A stretch of DNA of 64,000 bases from an uncultured Dokdonia sp. (GCA_947503305.1 CANNDF010000001.1:62001-126000); one strand, 5' to 3'. Counted from the first letter of the stretch, positions 1-6,930 are shown. Translations and numbers: made by a program. The notes: generated by a model not told the origin, from the sequence alone.

Positions 1-1062
1 CCATATTCTATGTAATATACGTAATAATCCCAGTTTTTCTATCACTATAAAAAGACCATGATATAACCCCCATAGAATAAAATTCCAAGAAGCTCCATGC
101 CATAGCCCTGTGATAAAAAAGACAATTATTAGATTGATATATGTCCTGTTCTTGCCTTTTCTATTACCCCCTAAAGGGATGTATAAGTAATCTCTGAACC
201 AACTAGAAAGAGAGATATGCCACCGCCTCCAAAATTCTTGAATGCTCTTAGAGATATAAGGATAGTTAAAATTTTCTAAGAAATTAAACCCAAACATTCT
301 CCCTAGACCTATAGCCATATCAGAATAACCAGAAAAATCATAGTATATCTGGAAAGAGTATGCTATGACACCTAACCATGCGTAATAAGTAGATAAGCCT
401 TCTCCGTTTTGGATAAAAATATTGTCTGCTATACTTGCAAAAGTATTGGCAATAATCAATTTTTTACCTAGTCCTAAAATAAAGCGCTCAAGGCCTTTTG
501 AAAAATTAAAAAGGGTTACTTCTCTTTTTATAATCTCTTTATGTATATCTACATAACGTACAATAGGACCCGCTACTAATTGAGGAAACATCGTAACATA
601 AGTAGCAAATTCTAGGAAATTTTTATTAGCCTTTACAGTGCCTCTATAGACATCTATAGTATAGGACATGGTCTGAAAAATATAGAAACTTATTCCAAGA
701 GGTAGTGCTATTTCAGGAATTCCTAAGAGCCTTTCATTACTGACTCCCAATGCCTCTAAAATCATATATAGATTATCAACACCAAAATTAAAGTACTTAA
801 ATACGCCAAGCGTAATAAGGTTAACAATGATAGAGATTCTAAGTCCAAGCTTGCGTTTCCCTTGATCAATCAATAACCCACACTTATAGTCTAACAGCGT
901 AGAAAACACCATAATTAATACTAGGAGTTCCTCACCGTAGGCATAGAAATAAAGACTAGCAACAAGTAATACCAAATTTCTATACTTCTTTGGAACAATG
1001 AAATATAAGAATAGGGTTAGGGGTAAGAAAAGAAGTAAAAAATAGGCACCACTAAATACCAT
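1..1062 (-). CDS. MBOAT family O-acyltransferase (AlgI-like), 3' end cut off
   Basis: An open frame starts with ATG at 1062 and runs off the left window edge, giving 354 codons without a stop. It begins MVFSGAYFLLLFLPLTLFLY and is a polytopic membrane protein. About residues 255-345 hold the MBOAT core: FWRRWHISLSSWFRDYLYIP, then GLWHGASW with the conserved histidine, then LWGLYHG. AlgI-type MBOATs O-acetylate extracellular polysaccharides using a periplasmic SGNH partner, which could lie outside the window. The family is clear, the substrate is not. About 480 residues is usual, so roughly a quarter is missing. Confidence 0.9.
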   Translation of the reverse strand, partial: MVFSGAYFLLLFLPLTLFLYFIVPKKYRNLVLLVASLYFYAYGEELLVLIMVFSTLLDYKCGLLIDQGKRKLGLRISIIVNLITLGVFKYFNFGVDNLYMILEALGVSNERLLGIPEIALPLGISFYIFQTMSYTIDVYRGTVKANKNFLEFATYVTMFPQLVAGPIVRYVDIHKEIIKREVTLFNFSKGLERFILGLGKKLIIANTFASIADNIFIQNGEGLSTYYAWLGVIAYSFQIYYDFSGYSDMAIGLGRMFGFNFLENFNYPYISKSIQEFWRRWHISLSSWFRDYLYIPLGGNRKGKNRTYINLIIVFFITGLWHGASWNFILWGLYHGLFIVIEKLGLLRILHRIW

Positions 1063-1236
1063 ATACGAGTATAGTTTTATACATAATGATTTCTAACTAA
1101 TGATAGCTATTCTAGTCTATAAAAAAGTATTGCCGGGTAGCAAAAATTCTATCTATTATATAAAATACTTTCATCTCAAAAGGAAAATACCATAGATACC
1201 ACAATTATCATGGTGGCAATATACTGCAAAAAGTAC

Positions 1237-2100
1237 TTAAATACTATTGTGTAATTTGTGTGTTTCTATAATCGCCCGTTCATTCTTTTCATCAATCCAT
1301 TGCTGTCCTTTGCGACGGCGCATAAAGTTATCAAAATGACGCATTATAAATATATTGTACAATGCATATCGTAAATGCTTAACCTTTCTAGGAAGAGCAC
1401 GTAAACTCATACTAAATCCGGGGGTTTCATATTTCATATAATGCCAATAGCCTTCTGGCATATACAATGTTTCCCCATGATTTAAATGGCAAATATAACC
1501 TTGTGCTTTTTTTAAAACAGGGAATTGCTCATAATCTGGATTATCAAAATCAATATCTTCTCTTGTAATTAAGGAGTATGGAACCTTATAGAGATTTTTG
1601 GTTTCATCTGGTGGAAAAAGAATACATTGCTTTCTACCTTCAAAATGAAAGTGTAAAATATTTGCCCAGTCAATATCATGATGCATAAATACTTTACTAT
1701 TCTCCCCTCCAAAAAACAACATTGGAATTTGTTTTAATAACCGTAATCCAATCTTAGGAAATTTAAAGTCGTGCTTTAAAGATGGCACCTCTTTCATAAG
1801 ATTATATAAAAAAATACGATAATTGGTAGGTTCTTTTTTGAGAAGCGATATATAATCACTCATTTTCATAGTAGCATGAGCTTCATTAAAACCTTCATCA
1901 TGTTTTACAGGGCGATCATCATATAAAGGGACCTCCTTTTCACCAGCAATCTCTTTAATATATTGTAATGACCATTTTTTATGTGCATCCCAATCCTCTA
2001 TGAGATGTTCTATAACCACAGGTTTTTGTGGTTTCACATAATTCTTAAGAAAATCAGTTTTAGTAATCGTAGATACTCTATCAATAGACTGTAACTTCAT
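1237..2100 (-). CDS. Cupin-like / JmjC-type Fe(II) 2-oxoglutarate oxygenase
   Basis: 287 aa. It shows a cupin_8/JmjC fold: a facial-triad-like HHDIDW around residue 140 (HxD) and a distal histidine in MPEGYWHYM near residue 217. The N-terminal half has the usual PVVIEHLIEDW entry motif of FIH-like proteins. Members hydroxylate proteins or small molecules with Fe(II), O2 and 2-oxoglutarate; the substrate cannot be told from sequence. A TATCTTTA box at 2146-2153 (minus strand) is a possible promoter, close to the Bacteroidetes -7 consensus. The gene stands alone between an MBOAT gene and bioB. Confidence 0.8.
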   Translation of the reverse strand: MKLQSIDRVSTITKTDFLKNYVKPQKPVVIEHLIEDWDAHKKWSLQYIKEIAGEKEVPLYDDRPVKHDEGFNEAHATMKMSDYISLLKKEPTNYRIFLYNLMKEVPSLKHDFKFPKIGLRLLKQIPMLFFGGENSKVFMHHDIDWANILHFHFEGRKQCILFPPDETKNLYKVPYSLITREDIDFDNPDYEQFPVLKKAQGYICHLNHGETLYMPEGYWHYMKYETPGFSMSLRALPRKVKHLRYALYNIFIMRHFDNFMRRRKGQQWIDEKNERAIIETHKLHNSI

Positions 2101-2154
2101 AAATGATGGTTAGAAAGCTCAATAAATGTATTTGTATGCTAAGTTAAAGATAGG

Positions 2155-2186
2155 AAAAGCTCATTTTTGTTACAAAATGAGCTTTT
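2155..2186 (-). terminator. Rho-independent terminator after bioB
   Basis: A perfect 13-bp stem, AAAAGCTCATTTT (2155-2167) with AAAATGAGCTTTT (2174-2186) and a 6-nt loop, lies 25 bp past the bioB stop. The A/T ends of the stem supply the U tract. Confidence 0.75.
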
Positions 2187-2210
2187 AATTTATAATAAGA
2201 TATAGTCAAT

Positions 2211-3302
2211 TTAGCTGCTCTTTCCTGCTAATTTTGCTGTTTCATTACGTTCAATCGTATGTCCAGGTCGTGTCCATTTAGGTTTTTCTCCTAAGGATTC
2301 ATATTGAGAATCTTGAGCTTCTACTGTTTCAGGTTGCGCTTTTTTAACAAAAGGTTTCTGAGGGTTTAATCCAAGTAATTCAAACATTTTCATGTCTTCA
2401 TTTACATCAGGATTAGGGGTAGTCAATAGTTTATCTCCTGCAAAAATGGAGTTTGCTCCAGCAAAGAAACACATAGCTTGTCCTTCTCTACTCATTTCTG
2501 TTCTTCCTGCCGAGAGTCGTACTTGTGTTTGAGGCATCACAATTCGGGTAGTAGCTACCATACGAATCATCTCCCAAATGGAAATAGGTTCAATATCTTC
2601 CATCGGTGTACCTGGTACTGCTACCAGTGCATTAATAGGCACAGATTCGGGTTGTGGATCTAATGTAGCTAGTGCAACTAGCATTCCTGCGCGATCTTCT
2701 ACAGCTTCTCCCATTCCAATAATTCCCCCGCTACATACAGTAACATTCGTTTTTCGGACATTAGAAATTGTATCCAAGCGATCTTCAAAAGCACGAGTAG
2801 AAATCACATCTTTATAATAATCTTCTGAGGTATCTAGGTTATGGTTGTATGCATATAAGCCCGCTTCGGCAAGACGTTGGGCTTGATTTTCAGTTACCAT
2901 TCCTAAAGTACAGCATACCTCCATATCTAATTTATTGATGGTACGCACCATTTCCAAAACGTTGTCAAACTCTGGTCCGTCTTTTACATTACGCCAAGCC
3001 GCTCCCATACAGACACGAGAACTTCCAGAAGCTTTTGCTCGAAGGGCTTGTGCTTTTACCTGTCGTACAGACATAAGATCATTGCCTTCAATATCAGTAT
3101 GGTATCTTGCTGCCTGTGGACAATACCCACAATCCTCAGGGCAACCACCTGTTTTTATAGATAATAAAGTCGATACCTGTACTGTATTTGGATCATGATG
3201 TAAGCGATGAATTGTAGCTGCATCGTATAACAACTCCATCATCGGTTTATTATAAATAGAAAGTATTTCTTCTTTGGTCCAGTTGTGTCTAATCTCGCTC
3301 AT
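2211..3302 (-). CDS. bioB: Biotin synthase
   Basis: 363 aa radical-SAM enzyme inserting sulfur into dethiobiotin, the last step of biotin synthesis. The 4Fe-4S motif CPEDCGYC has Cys at 54, 58 and 61. The 2Fe-2S ligand region shows MEVCCTLGM and VTVCSGGIIGMGE, and the C-terminal part has QVRLSAGR with the arginine ligand. Length is slightly above the usual 320-350 because of a polar tail. The other bio genes lie about 9 kb away (12.7-18.3 kb), so bioB is separated from the cluster by the RNA-repair locus. Confidence 0.97.
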   Translation of the reverse strand: MSEIRHNWTKEEILSIYNKPMMELLYDAATIHRLHHDPNTVQVSTLLSIKTGGCPEDCGYCPQAARYHTDIEGNDLMSVRQVKAQALRAKASGSSRVCMGAAWRNVKDGPEFDNVLEMVRTINKLDMEVCCTLGMVTENQAQRLAEAGLYAYNHNLDTSEDYYKDVISTRAFEDRLDTISNVRKTNVTVCSGGIIGMGEAVEDRAGMLVALATLDPQPESVPINALVAVPGTPMEDIEPISIWEMIRMVATTRIVMPQTQVRLSAGRTEMSREGQAMCFFAGANSIFAGDKLLTTPNPDVNEDMKMFELLGLNPQKPFVKKAQPETVEAQDSQYESLGEKPKWTRPGHTIERNETAKLAGKSS

Positions 3303-3330
3303 AAATCAAAAATAAGAAAAAGGGTGGTTA

Positions 3331-3345
3331 CGCTTTCGCGAAAGC
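3331..3345. repeat. CGCTTTCGCGAAAGC palindrome, copy 1
   Basis: Member of a dispersed TTTCGCGAAA-core palindrome family. This copy sits in the spacer 28 bp upstream of bioB, next to the terminator of the slipin unit. Confidence 0.9.
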
Positions 3346-3377
3346 AAAAAAAATCCCACATAAATATGCAGGATTTT
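3346..3377 (-). terminator. Terminator of the slipin transcription unit
   Basis: Stem AAAATCC (3350-3356) with GGATTTT (3371-3377) encloses an A/T-rich loop that can itself pair (CATAAATATG). On the minus strand it is followed by a run of eight T. Confidence 0.65.
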
Positions 3378-3395
3378 GTATTAAAAAAATAAAAA

Positions 3396-3533
3396 CTACT
3401 CTTTAGAAGGTTTTTTGTCTTCTATATCCGTAACATCTTCGGAAGGAATATCTTTCCCTTTTAGATACTCAGGTAGCTCCATTCCTGCCATATTAAACAT
3501 TTCCTGAAGTGGTGGTACTGTTTTATCTTTCAA
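3396..3533 (-). CDS. Small ORF downstream of slipin, unknown
   Basis: 45 codons from a TTG at 3533 (KDKTVPPLQEMFNMAGMELP at its N-terminal side), ending in an acidic and lysine-rich tail. The same frame is open to an upstream TAA and would read STIILLLKDKT. There is no ATG before residue 12. The composition looks coding, and it sits between the slipin stop and a good terminator. It could be a small protein or the C-terminal remnant of a decayed gene, perhaps a second SPFH-type protein. I do not recognise it. Confidence 0.35.
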   Translation of the reverse strand: MKDKTVPPLQEMFNMAGMELPEYLKGKDIPSEDVTDIEDKKPSKE

Positions 3534-3636
3534 AAGTAAAATTATTGTAGATTGTTATCCTGAACATTAAATATTACTTATGCATATTTTAATTAATAAA
3601 GCAAAAACGCATCAATGTAAATCAAAATACCCTCTA

Positions 3637-4737
3637 TTACTTATTTACAGAAAAAATCTCCTTTAATTGTTTTACCATATTACCATTTCCAGAGACAGTA
3701 ATCTCACCTATCTTATCAGCAATATTTTCAACATATTCCATCTCTTTTAATTTGAAGAGCATTTCATTTTCTTCCATAAGTTTTGCCGTATTTAATAAGC
3801 TTCGTGTAGAAGCGGTCTCTTCACGACGGGTAATAATATTAGCTTGAGCCTTTTTCTGTGCTACTAAAACTTGATTCATAATGTCCTTCATTTCTCCCGT
3901 TAAAATCACATCACGGATACCGCAGTTTAAAACAGTGACTCCTAATTTTGAAGCCTGAACTTTAATATTATCATATACAGCTTCTGCGATACTTTCTTTA
4001 CTATCTAAAAGCTCATCTAAAGTATATCCACCTATATAAGCCCGAAGGGCCAGCTGCATAGCAATATAGAGTTGCTTTTCATAATCCTTGTTTTCTAAAA
4101 GCGCCTTTTCAATATCAACCACTTTATACTGAGTATAAAAATTGATACGAATCGCTGCTTTATCCTTAGTTAACAATTCCTGTCCTGCAATCTCTAATTG
4201 TAATTGACGCATATCGACCTTTGCAAATTTGATAGATGCTTCATTACGCCAGAAACGATAAGTCCCACTTTCTAATGTTTTTACGTACACATCATCAACA
4301 AGCATAACAGCTCTTTCATAAGCAGCTACTTCAAATAATCGAATATATTGACTTAACCCTGGTAAGCTGAACCAGGACTTATCAATTTTCTCTGTGATTT
4401 CAATTTTGTTTCTATCAACAGTAACAAATTTATAATCTATTAGATTCTTCCAGTATAAGTATCTGCCAGAAGTTAATACTTGTTTTAAATTTTTGTTTTC
4501 TAAAACCAATACCAATTCATTATCCTTAACCTCCACAACATGTAACATAGCTTCCAATCTATCATCCTGAAAAAGAATTTCTGTTGCAATAGGGGCTACA
4601 AAAGGCTTTGTAAGATCATACTTCATAATCCTTTTATTAAATCCTAACCAATAATTTCCTCGTGTAATCACTTTTTGGTAATCACCTCTTTTAAAAACTA
4701 AACCTACATTTCCTGTATTAATTCTAACTCGTTTCAT
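3637..4737 (-). CDS. Slipin family protein (SPFH/Band-7 domain)
   Basis: 366 aa. Residues 1-120 carry a repeated short motif (GNVGLVFKRGDYQKVITRGNYW, then LVLENKNLKQVLTSGRYLYW), followed by an SPFH/Band-7 domain at about 130-300 (VMLVDDVYVKTLESGTYRFW, IRDVILTGEMKDIMNQVLVA) and a charged helical tail. I see no transmembrane helix. Band-7 proteins form large oligomeric scaffolds. In bacterial RNA-repair loci they occur with RtcB and have been proposed as scaffolds for repair with a tRNA-like RNA. Here it is the last gene of the tRNA/YkuK minus-strand block, with a 425-bp structured upstream region. Confidence 0.85.
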   Translation of the reverse strand: MKRVRINTGNVGLVFKRGDYQKVITRGNYWLGFNKRIMKYDLTKPFVAPIATEILFQDDRLEAMLHVVEVKDNELVLVLENKNLKQVLTSGRYLYWKNLIDYKFVTVDRNKIEITEKIDKSWFSLPGLSQYIRLFEVAAYERAVMLVDDVYVKTLESGTYRFWRNEASIKFAKVDMRQLQLEIAGQELLTKDKAAIRINFYTQYKVVDIEKALLENKDYEKQLYIAMQLALRAYIGGYTLDELLDSKESIAEAVYDNIKVQASKLGVTVLNCGIRDVILTGEMKDIMNQVLVAQKKAQANIITRREETASTRSLLNTAKLMEENEMLFKLKEMEYVENIADKIGEITVSGNGNMVKQLKEIFSVNK

Positions 4738-5162
4738 TTTTTCATTTTATGTTCGTCAAAGACAAACTAGTTAAACAATAATTGGATGCAATGCCTTTAG
4801 GATTGCCGACTTTGAATACTTGCTACGAGTATTGCTTTCATTCAAAGTGTTTATTTTTATTCTATCTATTTCTTTTTAAAAACAGTGCATACACACCATC
4901 TGTCCGTTACGGAAATAAGATGTTTGATTAAATGCCTAGATAAGTTTTGAATAATGGATCAGATTAATGTCAGTATAATAAATCTATTCTGAGACTAAAG
5001 TGAGTGACTACTAAAAAGTCATCCATTTACTTAATTAAACATTCAAATTTCAAAGTACTTTCAGATTGTTGTATATTCTAATTTGAATATTCAACAGATC
5101 TGCATACACTATTTTTGTCAATTTTTCAGCGTGACAGGCTGGGACTTAACTCAAGTCAAGAG
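4738..5162 (-). other. Long structured leader between tRNA-like RNA and slipin
   Basis: 425 bp with no convincing ORF. It contains a nested hairpin: ACTTTGAAT (4809-4817) pairs with ATTCAAAGT (4840-4848), with AATACT/AGTATT inside (4815-4820, 4828-4833). At about 5100-5125 the minus strand reads CAGC-CTGTCAC-GCTG, an anticodon-arm-like hairpin with an Asp-type loop, preceded by GACTT-GAGTT-AAGTC. This could be the 5' UTR of slipin, a separate small RNA, or tRNA debris. Confidence 0.4.
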
Positions 5163-5203
5163 ATCGGACTCGAACCGATACGCCTTACGGCTTTCCAATT
5201 AAC
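5156..5203 (-). ncRNA. 3' extension of the tRNA-like RNA: GNRA hairpin plus orphan T-arm
   Basis: On the minus strand, past the CAU anticodon arm, the sequence forms a short hairpin GCC-GTAA-GGC (5182-5191) and then a canonical T-arm, ATCGG-TTCGAGT-CCGAT (5163-5179). The next bases, CTCTTGA, do not complement the GGCCTTA 5' acceptor strand. TAAGGC inside the hairpin could instead pair with GCCTTA at the 5' end. This is either a tRNA-like molecule with a long variable region or the fused 3' half of another tRNA. Confidence 0.5.
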
Positions 5204-5282
5204 CTACATTATGAGTGTAGTGCTCTAACCAACTGAGCTATAAGGCCTAAATTATGGTGGCCTTAACAGGATTCGAACCTGT
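5204..5282 (-). tRNA. Apparently circularly permuted tRNA-Met/Ile2 (CAU)
   Basis: In transcription order: T-arm ACAGG-TTCGAAT-CCTGT (5282-5266), 3' acceptor strand TAAGGCC, then A-CCA (to 5255), a 7-nt spacer TAATTTA (5254-5248), then 5' acceptor GGCCTTA (5247-5241), D-arm GCTC-AGTTGGTTA-GAGC, and anticodon arm CTACA-CTCATAA-TGTAG (to 5204). The acceptor strands match in all 7 pairs. Joining the outer ends gives a complete cloverleaf with anticodon CAU. This is the only unit in the array with an encoded CCA. Alternative: two neighbouring identical tRNA-Met genes reduced by deletion to abutting halves. Confidence 0.6.
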
Positions 5283-5360
5283 GCTTAATCTGTTGTTCTA
5301 ACCAAACTGAACTACAATCCTTTACGGGATAGGTGGGAATCGAACCCACGACCTACAGAG
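5283..5360 (-). tRNA. Split or chimeric tRNA unit (halves in reversed order)
   Basis: A 3' half (TCTGT-AGGTC-GTGGG-TTCGATT-CCCAC-CTATCCC-G, 5359-5325) comes before a 5' half (AGGATTG-TA-GTTC-D-loop-GAAC-A-ACAGA, 5321-5289), separated by 3 nt. ACAGA and TCTGT match as the two strands of an anticodon stem; five of the seven acceptor pairs match. The loop cannot be read unambiguously. G73, A1 and a nearby CTCCAAA loop hint at Trp(CCA), but this is weak. It could equally be pseudogene debris. Confidence 0.4.
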
Positions 5361-5508
5361 TTGAGACCATTTTTTGGAGAATAGTCAAAACCTTCAAGTC
5401 AAGTTGTACATAAAAGCATCATACCTCTCGGTAACGTTTTATACAATAGTGCTATATAGAAACACTCAACAAGACTCGCCTGATATTTTAAAAGTGTTAT
5501 AGTGAAAA
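5361..5508 (-). ncRNA. Structured non-coding stretch upstream of the split tRNAs
   Basis: 148 bp without an ORF, holding three hairpins on the minus strand. AACACT/AGTGTT lies at the upstream end. ATAAAA/TTTTAT (5410-5442) encloses TACC-GAGA-GGTA with a GNRA tetraloop. GACTATT/AATGGTC carries a CTCCAAAA loop that resembles a Trp(CCA) anticodon arm. It could be part of a tRNA-like RNA precursor or an independent small RNA. Confidence 0.35.
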
Positions 5509-5952
5509 CTACTTTAATTCATTAAATTCTTTAGTTGGAAAAGGGTGCTCTATCCATAATTTCTTATATTCCTTTTCGGAATGCTTTTCCATAATTTTGA
5601 ACAACACATTTCTAACTTGATTTATATATTTAGGAACTGTTGTTTCTCCTGATAATTCTAATACGAATTTGTCTTCTGGATACATTCCCCAGCTAAACCA
5701 ATCATTATACCATCGTAGTTCATACAATAATCTAATATTGTCCATACGTTTAATAATTAGGATATATTCTCCAGGTTCATCCATAAAAATAACTCGCCTT
5801 GAAGTCATCGTCTTTATGTCAATTGCAGATTGAGCCAATTCCAACAAACTATCATGCAAATAAGATGTTACGAATTTGATTTCATTTTCTGAATTTCCAA
5901 TTTTTCCAAATGCCCAACCAGCTCTACCCAGTTTATATTCAATAAAAAACAT
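5509..5952 (-). CDS. Hypothetical protein of the RtcB/slipin locus
   Basis: 147 aa, soluble, mixed alpha/beta composition, beginning MFFIEYKLGRAGWAFGKIGN. I do not recognise the family. It has no signal peptide or membrane segment. It is rich in aromatic residues (LYELRWYNDWFSWGMYPEDK in the middle). It starts 38 bp downstream of the inverted repeat shared with the rtcB/WYL promoter, which suggests control by the WYL protein. It lies between the YkuK gene and the split tRNA units on the same strand and may head a transcript running through those units towards slipin. Confidence 0.75.
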   Translation of the reverse strand: MFFIEYKLGRAGWAFGKIGNSENEIKFVTSYLHDSLLELAQSAIDIKTMTSRRVIFMDEPGEYILIIKRMDNIRLLYELRWYNDWFSWGMYPEDKFVLELSGETTVPKYINQVRNVLFKIMEKHSEKEYKKLWIEHPFPTKEFNELK

Positions 5953-5990
5953 AACCTAAAAATTAATTACATCACAAATGTTATGTATAA

Positions 5991-6011
5991 CTACGCAATC
6001 ATTTTGCGTAG
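5991..6011. promoter_or_regulatory. Operator-like inverted repeat, copy A (probable WYL site)
   Basis: CTACGCAA-TCATT-TTGCGTAG is a perfect 8-bp inverted repeat. Its central 19 nt, TACGCAATCATTTTGCGTA, are identical to the repeat between rtcB and the WYL gene. It lies 38 bp upstream of the 147-aa gene. Confidence 0.8.
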
Positions 6012-6029
6012 ATAATATTATCTTAAAAT

Positions 6030-6524
6030 TTAGCTAGATTTTACCATTTTATCTGCACACGATGAACTTGCAAATGCGTATGGCTTTGCTTTAAAAACAA
6101 ACCCCATTCCCAAAATATAACCCATAGCTTCTTTAAGGGCTACATTAGATTCAAACTTTGGATCTGTATTAATATCGGCATGTACTTCCAGTTCAACATT
6201 ATATTTATCCAAAATATGACACACGGCATATGCTGTCTCTACAGACATAGTTACTTCTTTAAGCATACGTTCCTTAGTACTTATTTTAGTAATACCTTTC
6301 TGATTTTTGATAAACATAAAACCACCTTTACCTTCCCTAAGTACAACAATAACTGTTGCATAAGCCACATGTGATTTATATGCTTGTGAATCCGACCCTA
6401 CACAGATTTTTAATCTATGACCAGCTTCTTGTTCTCTTACAATAGCATTTTCTATAAGTATTGTAATGGGTTCATTGAACACTTCTCCTCTAAAATTTCT
6501 CCATTTGTTTGATACAATTTTCAT
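6030..6524 (-). CDS. YkuK family (DUF458) RNase H-like protein
   Basis: 164 aa from the ATG at 6524. The longer frame up to 6668 reads through two tRNA genes and is not credible; an ATG at 6545 is possible. Motifs fit the YkuK/DUF458 RNase H-like fold: KICVGSDSQAYKSHVAYATV (first acidic strand), an ERMLKEVTMSVE helix, then EVHADINTDPKFESNVALKE and a C-terminal KAKPYAFASSSCADKMVK. Bacillus YkuK homologues are predicted nucleases of unknown role. Its position inside a tRNA array, 31 bp after tRNA-Phe, suggests a role in tRNA processing or end trimming; this is inference. Confidence 0.8.
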   Translation of the reverse strand: MKIVSNKWRNFRGEVFNEPITILIENAIVREQEAGHRLKICVGSDSQAYKSHVAYATVIVVLREGKGGFMFIKNQKGITKISTKERMLKEVTMSVETAYAVCHILDKYNVELEVHADINTDPKFESNVALKEAMGYILGMGFVFKAKPYAFASSSCADKMVKSS

Positions 6525-6555
6525 GTTTTCTACATTGTTTATCATTCTTTTATTG

Positions 6556-6628
6556 TGGAACAAACTGGACTCGAACCAGTATTTTCGGAGCTTCAATCCG
6601 ACGCATAGACCAGCTTTGCTATTGTTCC
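6556..6628 (-). tRNA. tRNA-Phe (GAA)
   Basis: Acceptor GGAACAA/TTGTTCC, anticodon stem TCGGA/TCCGA with loop TTGAAGC, T-arm ACTGG-TTCGAGT-CCAGT, A73, no encoded CCA. Last complete unit of the array before the YkuK gene. Confidence 0.9.
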
Positions 6629-6633
6629 ATTTT

Positions 6634-6706
6634 GGGTGACTTCGGGATTCGAACCCTATTTTCCTCATTCACAGTGAGGTGTTTTACCACATAAACTAAA
6701 GCCACC
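6634..6706 (-). tRNA. tRNA-His (GTG)
   Basis: Anticodon loop CTGTGAA in stem CCTCA/TGAGG; GGTGGCT pairs with AGTCACC, with C73 present. Compared with a standard tRNA-His the junction of T-stem and acceptor is one base short and the T-stem has an A-G mismatch, so it is slightly degenerate. Confidence 0.8.
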
Positions 6707-6714
6707 ATAGTTTG

Positions 6715-6785
6715 TTAATCTGATAGGACTCGAACCTATACTTCAGGAGTCAAATTCCTGTATGCTTCCTTTACATCACAGATTA
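6715..6785 (-). tRNA. tRNA-Gln (TTG)
   Basis: Acceptor TAATCTG/CAGATTA with the weak U1-A72 pair typical of Gln, loop ATTTGAC in stem CAGGA/TCCTG, a short 3-bp D-stem, and a T-arm ATAGG-TTCGAGT-CCTAT. Confidence 0.88.
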
Positions 6786-6790
6786 ATTTG

Positions 6791-6862
6791 TAGGTCTAAT
6801 AGGATTTGAACCCATACCTCAAGGGCCGAAACCTTGCATGCTATCCATTACACCATAGACCT
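6791..6862 (-). tRNA. tRNA-Arg (TCG)
   Basis: Acceptor AGGTCTA/TAGACCT, loop TTTCGGC in stem CAAGG/CCTTG, T-arm ATGGG-TTCAAAT-CCTAT with one G-U pair, and an Arg-like AATGGATA D-loop. Confidence 0.88.
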
Positions 6863-6872
6863 TTTCCTCCAC

Positions 6873-6921
6873 GCCAGCTGGCACGTTCACTAAAAATGTC
6901 TGCCAGACATTTTCTTAACGT
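6873..6921. repeat. Hairpin insertion inside the tRNA array
   Basis: The only long spacer in the 18-tRNA array (68 bp). It holds GCCAGCTGGC (6873-6882) and the palindrome AAAATGTCTG-C-CAGACATTTT (6893-6913), flanked by ACGTT (6883-6887) and AACGT (6917-6921). It could be a processing or termination signal, or a small inserted repeat. Confidence 0.65.
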
Positions 6922-6930
6922 TTCGTCCTG

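Noticed and set aside
5100-5125. Asp(GUC) tRNA downstream of the orphan T-arm
   Set aside because: Only an anticodon-arm-like hairpin (CAGC-CTGTCAC-GCTG) is present; there is no room for acceptor and D-arm, so it is not called as a tRNA.
6525-6668. N-terminal extension of the YkuK frame
   Set aside because: It would translate through tRNA-Phe and part of tRNA-His; the family alignment begins near the ATG at 6524.
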